A DNA stretch of 16,175 nucleotides. It comes from CAZUGO01 sp964619935. GTDB lineage: Bacteria; Planctomycetota; Phycisphaerae; UBA1845; CAIVHJ01. Numbering within the stretch: the first letter of the stretch is position 1; each line of letters starts with the position of its first letter. The DNA lies in NCBI GenBank assembly GCA_964619935.1, contig CAZUGO010000052.1:1-16175 (forward strand), read 5' to 3'. The notes beneath the pieces were generated by a model. That model was given only the letters and a program-made list of their open reading frames with translations, did not search any database and had not been told where the DNA came from. Both the position numbers and the translations under genes were made by a program. This document shows, piece by piece, positions 12,999 through 16,175 of this stretch.

Positions 12999-14759
12999 GT
13001 GAGACGCTTCAATGACTCCCCGATGATCGGTCCATCGATTCTGCCAATTCTGATCGCCGTTCCGTTGGCCATAACGGGTTGCCCGCCGGGCGGCGGCAGC
13101 GGAAGCGGAAGCGGGAACGGTGGGGGTGGCGGAAGCGAGAATGGGAATAGTAGTGGGCAGGGTAGCCAGAGCGCTGTCGTCGCGATTCCACCGGCCACGA
13201 GCGCCTACGCGGGTGAACAGGTCACCGTGCGGATCGATCTTGAAGCCTTGCCAGATAATGACTCCATCACCGGCTTTACGATCGACATTTGCGACGGCGA
13301 CCCTGCCGACGCTTCGTCGCAATGCGGAATGGGGGAGCAGGGTGCAGGGATCGACATACGGACTGCGGCCTGTAGTGCCGGCGCAGGCTCCGCATTCTGT
13401 GAAGAGTGGTCCATCACGCCGAGTTCGGATAGCGACTCGCATACATACTATGTCGTAATCGATGCCGTGGGGGCTTATTCTCCCATCAGTTGCCATGTTC
13501 TGCCGATCGCCATCCTGTACCCTACGAATGTGAAACCGTTCTACTTGTATTACAGCACGCAGTTCGACGCCAACGAGCTGTACTTGACTCATTACGGGGA
13601 AGGCGGCGTGAAAGTCCAGGAGCTGATCTCCAGCGATCTCACGGATTTGCACCCGCCACCCACCATGGAAGGATCTGGTCCATGCTATGACGTCGTCCTG
13701 GACATGAATCTGGCTCAACGGCATGACCCCTTGGAGGATCCCGATCCAACGCCGTACTACAATTTTGATTACATCCGGGAGCGGCTCGGATGCGCCGAAG
13801 CCTGTTATTACGATGATCCCCTCAGCACTTCTTCCTTTGCCGTTGGCGTTAATGAACTTGGAACAGGCTATAAACTGCTTCGAGAGACCATGTTTATATT
13901 CAATGATAGCTCGCGGTTTGAGCAAATCTATCTTGGGCCTGGAGACGAGCTCTACTATGCACGTCCCGGAACAACCGAGGCTCAGGCCCACTTGCTCGAT
14001 GACCTGCTCTCGAGGGGCTACAGCCTATACGACGGTGTGGAATTTGACCTGACATGCGCGTTCTCCGTCAGCGGAGAAATCACAGGCCTGACGGGCGCCG
14101 TCGTGCTTGAAAACGGCAGTGATTACCTGTCGCGCTCCAACAATGGTGCATTTAAGTTCCACCACCCCGTAGCCGAAGGCGAAACATACGATGTTCAAAT
14201 ATATGATCAACCCCTCGGACAGGAATGCACGGTGACAAACGGCGCGGGGACCGTTGGCGCTTCTGACGTCGTCAACATCGTGGTCGAATGTGGGGATACT
14301 AGTGACAATTGTCCGGACGACCCAGATAAATTGGAGCCCGGAGTCTGTGGCTGCGGAACGCCTGATACGGACAGCGACAGCGACGGCACGCCCGACTGCA
14401 TGGAAACGGAGACGTGTGCGGATGTGGCGGGCGTTTGGAATCTGGTCAACACGGGGATAACCAGCACGTGCGGATCTGAGGGCAATTGGAATGACATTCT
14501 GACGATCTCGCAGAGTGGCTGCGTGCTCACCGTTGACGGTTTGAAGGGGGCCACGGGCCTGTCCGGGTCGGTCAGCGGGGACACCGTCACGATAGGTCCG
14601 CATGGTTTTTCAGAGGATGGCGGCACGACCACGTCCACGTTCACAATGACGTTGAGCTCCGCGGACGCAATGGAGGGGAATGAGTCGTGGACCTGGATGG
14701 GTAATGGGGGTGGGCGGTGCGACGATGGAACAGGAAGTGTCACCGCGACCAGGCAATAG
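12999..14759 (+). CDS. Lipoprotein with Gly/Ser linker, TSP3-like segment and C-terminal beta-rich domain
   Basis: The protein has 586 residues from GTG 12999. The signal peptide ends in a lipobox, LAITGC (lipidated Cys28 predicted), followed by a Gly/Ser/Asn-rich flexible tether (about 29-57), so it should be membrane-anchored and face the periplasm or outside. Residues about 58-350 start as a cohesin-like or Ig-like beta segment (AYAGEQVTVRIDLEALPDN) and continue into a region I do not recognise. Residues 355-430 resemble a short beta repeat found in bacterial surface proteins (SGEITGLTGAVVLENGSDYL ... VTNGAGTVGASDVVNIVVEC). Residues 436-467 are thrombospondin-type-3-like (DNCPDDPDKLEPGVCGCG, then DTDSDSDGTPDC), likely Ca-binding. 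The last about 115 residues (CADVAGVWNLV ... GSVTATRQ) look like a small lipocalin-like beta barrel. No enzyme motif is seen. GC and codon use look a little more relaxed than in the Cys-rich genes. Confidence 0.88.
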   Translation: MRRFNDSPMIGPSILPILIAVPLAITGCPPGGGSGSGSGNGGGGGSENGNSSGQGSQSAVVAIPPATSAYAGEQVTVRIDLEALPDNDSITGFTIDICDGDPADASSQCGMGEQGAGIDIRTAACSAGAGSAFCEEWSITPSSDSDSHTYYVVIDAVGAYSPISCHVLPIAILYPTNVKPFYLYYSTQFDANELYLTHYGEGGVKVQELISSDLTDLHPPPTMEGSGPCYDVVLDMNLAQRHDPLEDPDPTPYYNFDYIRERLGCAEACYYDDPLSTSSFAVGVNELGTGYKLLRETMFIFNDSSRFEQIYLGPGDELYYARPGTTEAQAHLLDDLLSRGYSLYDGVEFDLTCAFSVSGEITGLTGAVVLENGSDYLSRSNNGAFKFHHPVAEGETYDVQIYDQPLGQECTVTNGAGTVGASDVVNIVVECGDTSDNCPDDPDKLEPGVCGCGTPDTDSDSDGTPDCMETETCADVAGVWNLVNTGITSTCGSEGNWNDILTISQSGCVLTVDGLKGATGLSGSVSGDTVTIGPHGFSEDGGTTTSTFTMTLSSADAMEGNESWTWMGNGGGRCDDGTGSVTATRQ

Positions 14760-14974
14760 GCCCACGCCTGATCTCCGAGGCTGCGGAACGGACGCCAGTG
14801 GAGGGATGAGTAGCGTCTCTTTGGACGTAAGCGCCCACCAGCACCATTGGGCCGCGGTCTCGCCGATCACCCAAACTAGGCCACTGATTATCACTTGAAA
14901 ACCGGCCATCTTGAGGAGGCGTTGATTCGCGATGATGGTCCCTTCGATCCGTGGTGGATCGAGAGAGGCCTGGC
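14760..14974. other. Intergenic region before the IS21 remnant
   Basis: There is no gene here. The stretch TTATCACTTGAAAACCGGCC (14889-14908) just upstream of the transposase start could belong to the left terminal region of the IS21-type element, but I cannot define an end or a target duplication. No clear terminator of the lipoprotein gene is seen. Confidence 0.35.
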
Positions 14975-15247
14975 ATGGCGAATCAACTCAAGATGGCACA
15001 AGTCCACGCGATTCAAGCACTTCGAGCTCAGCACTGGTCACGGCGGCGGATCGCCCGGGAGTTGGGGATCCACCGTGACACGGTGGCCCGCTACCTGCGA
15101 TCGGCCCGGGAAGGGCCGGTGCACGACCCGGGCGGCAGCCCTGCAAAACCGGCCAAAGTGATTACCGGGTCGGCGGGGCCGGCGGACGTGGAGACGGGCA
15201 GGGAGGCAGGCCAGCGACTCGGGCCAATGGCGCCGCCGCCCCGCTGA
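14975..15247 (+). pseudogene. istA: Truncated IS21-family transposase IstA (N-terminal remnant)
   Basis: From ATG 14975 (AGAGG at 14964-14968 upstream) the protein begins MANQLKMAQVHAIQALRAQH, followed by WSRRRIARELGIHRDTVARYLR, a helix-turn-helix typical of IS21-type IstA, then the KPAKVITGSAG linker seen in planctomycete members. It stops after 90 residues, whereas intact IstA is roughly 400-550 residues with a DDE catalytic core. The core and the partner ATPase IstB are absent downstream, so this is an inactive fragment. The break seems to fall near 15200-15247. Confidence 0.75.
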
Positions 15248-15314
15248 CTGAATCCAGGAGGCCGGTACAGGCCCACCCGCGGGGCCCGCACCCGAAGCCC
15301 ACGCCATTTCAGAA

Positions 15315-15449
15315 AAAATGGTACCACCATTATTACCAAATGGTATCTTCATTTATAGTAAATGGTACCACCGTTTGATCCATTTGATGATACCGTTTTA
15401 GTAAAATGGTACCACCATTTGTTACTTGTCGTGGTACCATTTTGCATGA
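15315..15449. repeat. AT-rich degenerate 22-bp tandem array with inverted-repeat symmetry
   Basis: ATGGTA(CC/TC) motifs start at 15318, 15340, 15362 and 15406, all on a 22-base register, with a decayed unit at 15384. AAAATGGTACCACCATT occurs exactly at 15315-15331 and 15403-15419 (88 bases, four periods, apart). The last element is inverted: AAAATGGTACCAC (15403-15415) and GTGGTACCATTTT (15431-15443) form a perfect 13-bp inverted repeat around a 15-base loop. Individual units also have internal dyads (AAATGGT-ACC-ACCATTT; TACCA-AA-TGGTA). The block is markedly AT-rich against a GC-rich background. Iteron-like protein-binding sites, a cruciform or a small non-autonomous element are possible. 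Confidence 0.75.
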
Positions 15450-15613
15450 ACCCAGGCGGGGTGCCGCGCTGGTAGCCCGCGGGGGCGATTGAGCGCATCC
15501 AGATGACCGCGGGGCATCCCGGCCGGCGGGAAGCGGTTGCGAGCCGAGGTGCAGTGGTGCAGCGGACGCCGGCGCCCCTCAGGGACAGACAGCCCCCGAA
15601 CGTGCCTGAGACC

Positions 15614-15652
15614 CAAGAAAAACCCCCATCGGACAGCGTGCCCGATGGGGGT
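15614..15652 (-). terminator. Rho-independent terminator downstream of 23S rRNA
   Basis: On the minus strand, ACCCCCATCGG - 9-base loop - CCGATGGGGGT gives a perfect 11-bp stem followed by TTTTTCTT. It lies about 105 bases after the 23S 3' end and is the natural end of the rRNA transcript. Confidence 0.88.
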
Positions 15653-15756
15653 GATGTTCAAATAGTGGAGTCACGCAGGGTCTGTGGCGTCGTCACCCAA
15701 TGAATGCCATTGAGCGGTAGTGTGCTGCCGCACGATTGCGGACAGCGCTTCATTAA

Positions 15757-16175
<419 letters not shown>

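Larger units (their letters stand above)
15248..15756. other. Non-coding stretch holding a repeat array and a terminator
   Basis: The segment between the IS21 fragment and 23S rRNA carries no supported gene. It holds the AT-rich 22-bp array (15315-15449), a GC-rich unannotated spacer (15450-15613) and the minus-strand terminator (15614-15652). The about 104 bases between that terminator and the 23S end contain no 5S rRNA or tRNA that I can recognise. Confidence 0.6.

Noticed and set aside
15318..15401. Small plus-strand frame MVPPLLPNGIFIYSKWYH... within the AT-rich array
   Set aside because: Its 27 codons follow the 22-bp repeat structure and lack a convincing ribosome site; repeat DNA explains it better.
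15315..15449. CRISPR array
   Set aside because: Units are 22 bp with no separate spacers, are degenerate and partly inverted, and no cas gene is nearby.
15653..15756. 5S rRNA between the 23S end and the terminator
   Set aside because: The gap is only about 104 bases and shows none of the conserved 5S blocks.

Overview
This is a GC-rich bacterial window dominated by large, exported, modular proteins. Two unrelated neighbours end in duplicated dockerin-like units of the form ADLNGDGVVNAADLA-LLGAWG. Several Cys-rich modules (CDDG-CT repeats, CC...GCDD...FCC...WD-IC repeats, GACC modules) recur. This style is typical of Planctomycetota, and I would guess a Phycisphaerae-like lineage. The rRNA arrangement, a 23S 3' end with no 5S behind it, also fits Planctomycetota, where rRNA genes are often unlinked. 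The phylum call is an inference from protein style, not from a database comparison.

Layout. (1) 1-3600, +: the 3' part of a giant Cys-rich mosaic protein, open from the first base, with a proprotein-convertase P domain and an Asp-rich C-terminus. (2) 3916-6708, +: a secreted protein with an N-terminal beta-propeller, two ASH/choice-of-anchor-D-like Ig domains, an FG-GAP/VCBS-type propeller and a dockerin-like tail. (3) 6894-8336, +: a Tat-exported selenium-binding protein of the SBP56/methanethiol oxidase family. (4) 8492-11638, -: a tyrosinase-like protein carrying a four-fold beta-rich repeat, GACC modules, a P domain, two strikingly Tyr-rich segments and a dockerin-like tail, ended by a rho-independent terminator. 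(5) 11639-12998: about 1.36 kb largely without genes, holding a decayed fragment of a REP-associated (Y1-type) transposase. (6) 12999-14759, +: a lipoprotein with a Gly/Ser-rich linker, a mostly unrecognised middle, a TSP3-like Ca-binding segment and a C-terminal beta-rich domain. (7) 14975-15247, +: the truncated N-terminus of an IS21-family IstA transposase. (8) 15315-15449: an AT-rich array with 22-bp periodicity and a 13-bp perfect inverted repeat. (9) 15614-15652: a minus-strand terminator. (10) about 15757-16175, -: the 3' end of 23S rRNA.

The genes do not form one obvious operon. They share an envelope or extracellular theme: two dockerin-like tails, two P domains, one lipoprotein and one Tat substrate. 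The most distinctive candidate is the tyrosinase-like protein. It joins a type-3-copper fold, with a normal-looking CuB half and an abnormal CuA half, to its own Tyr-rich segments, which raises the possibility of self-modification or cross-linking. No CRISPR array, tRNA, phage module or recognised defence system is visible.
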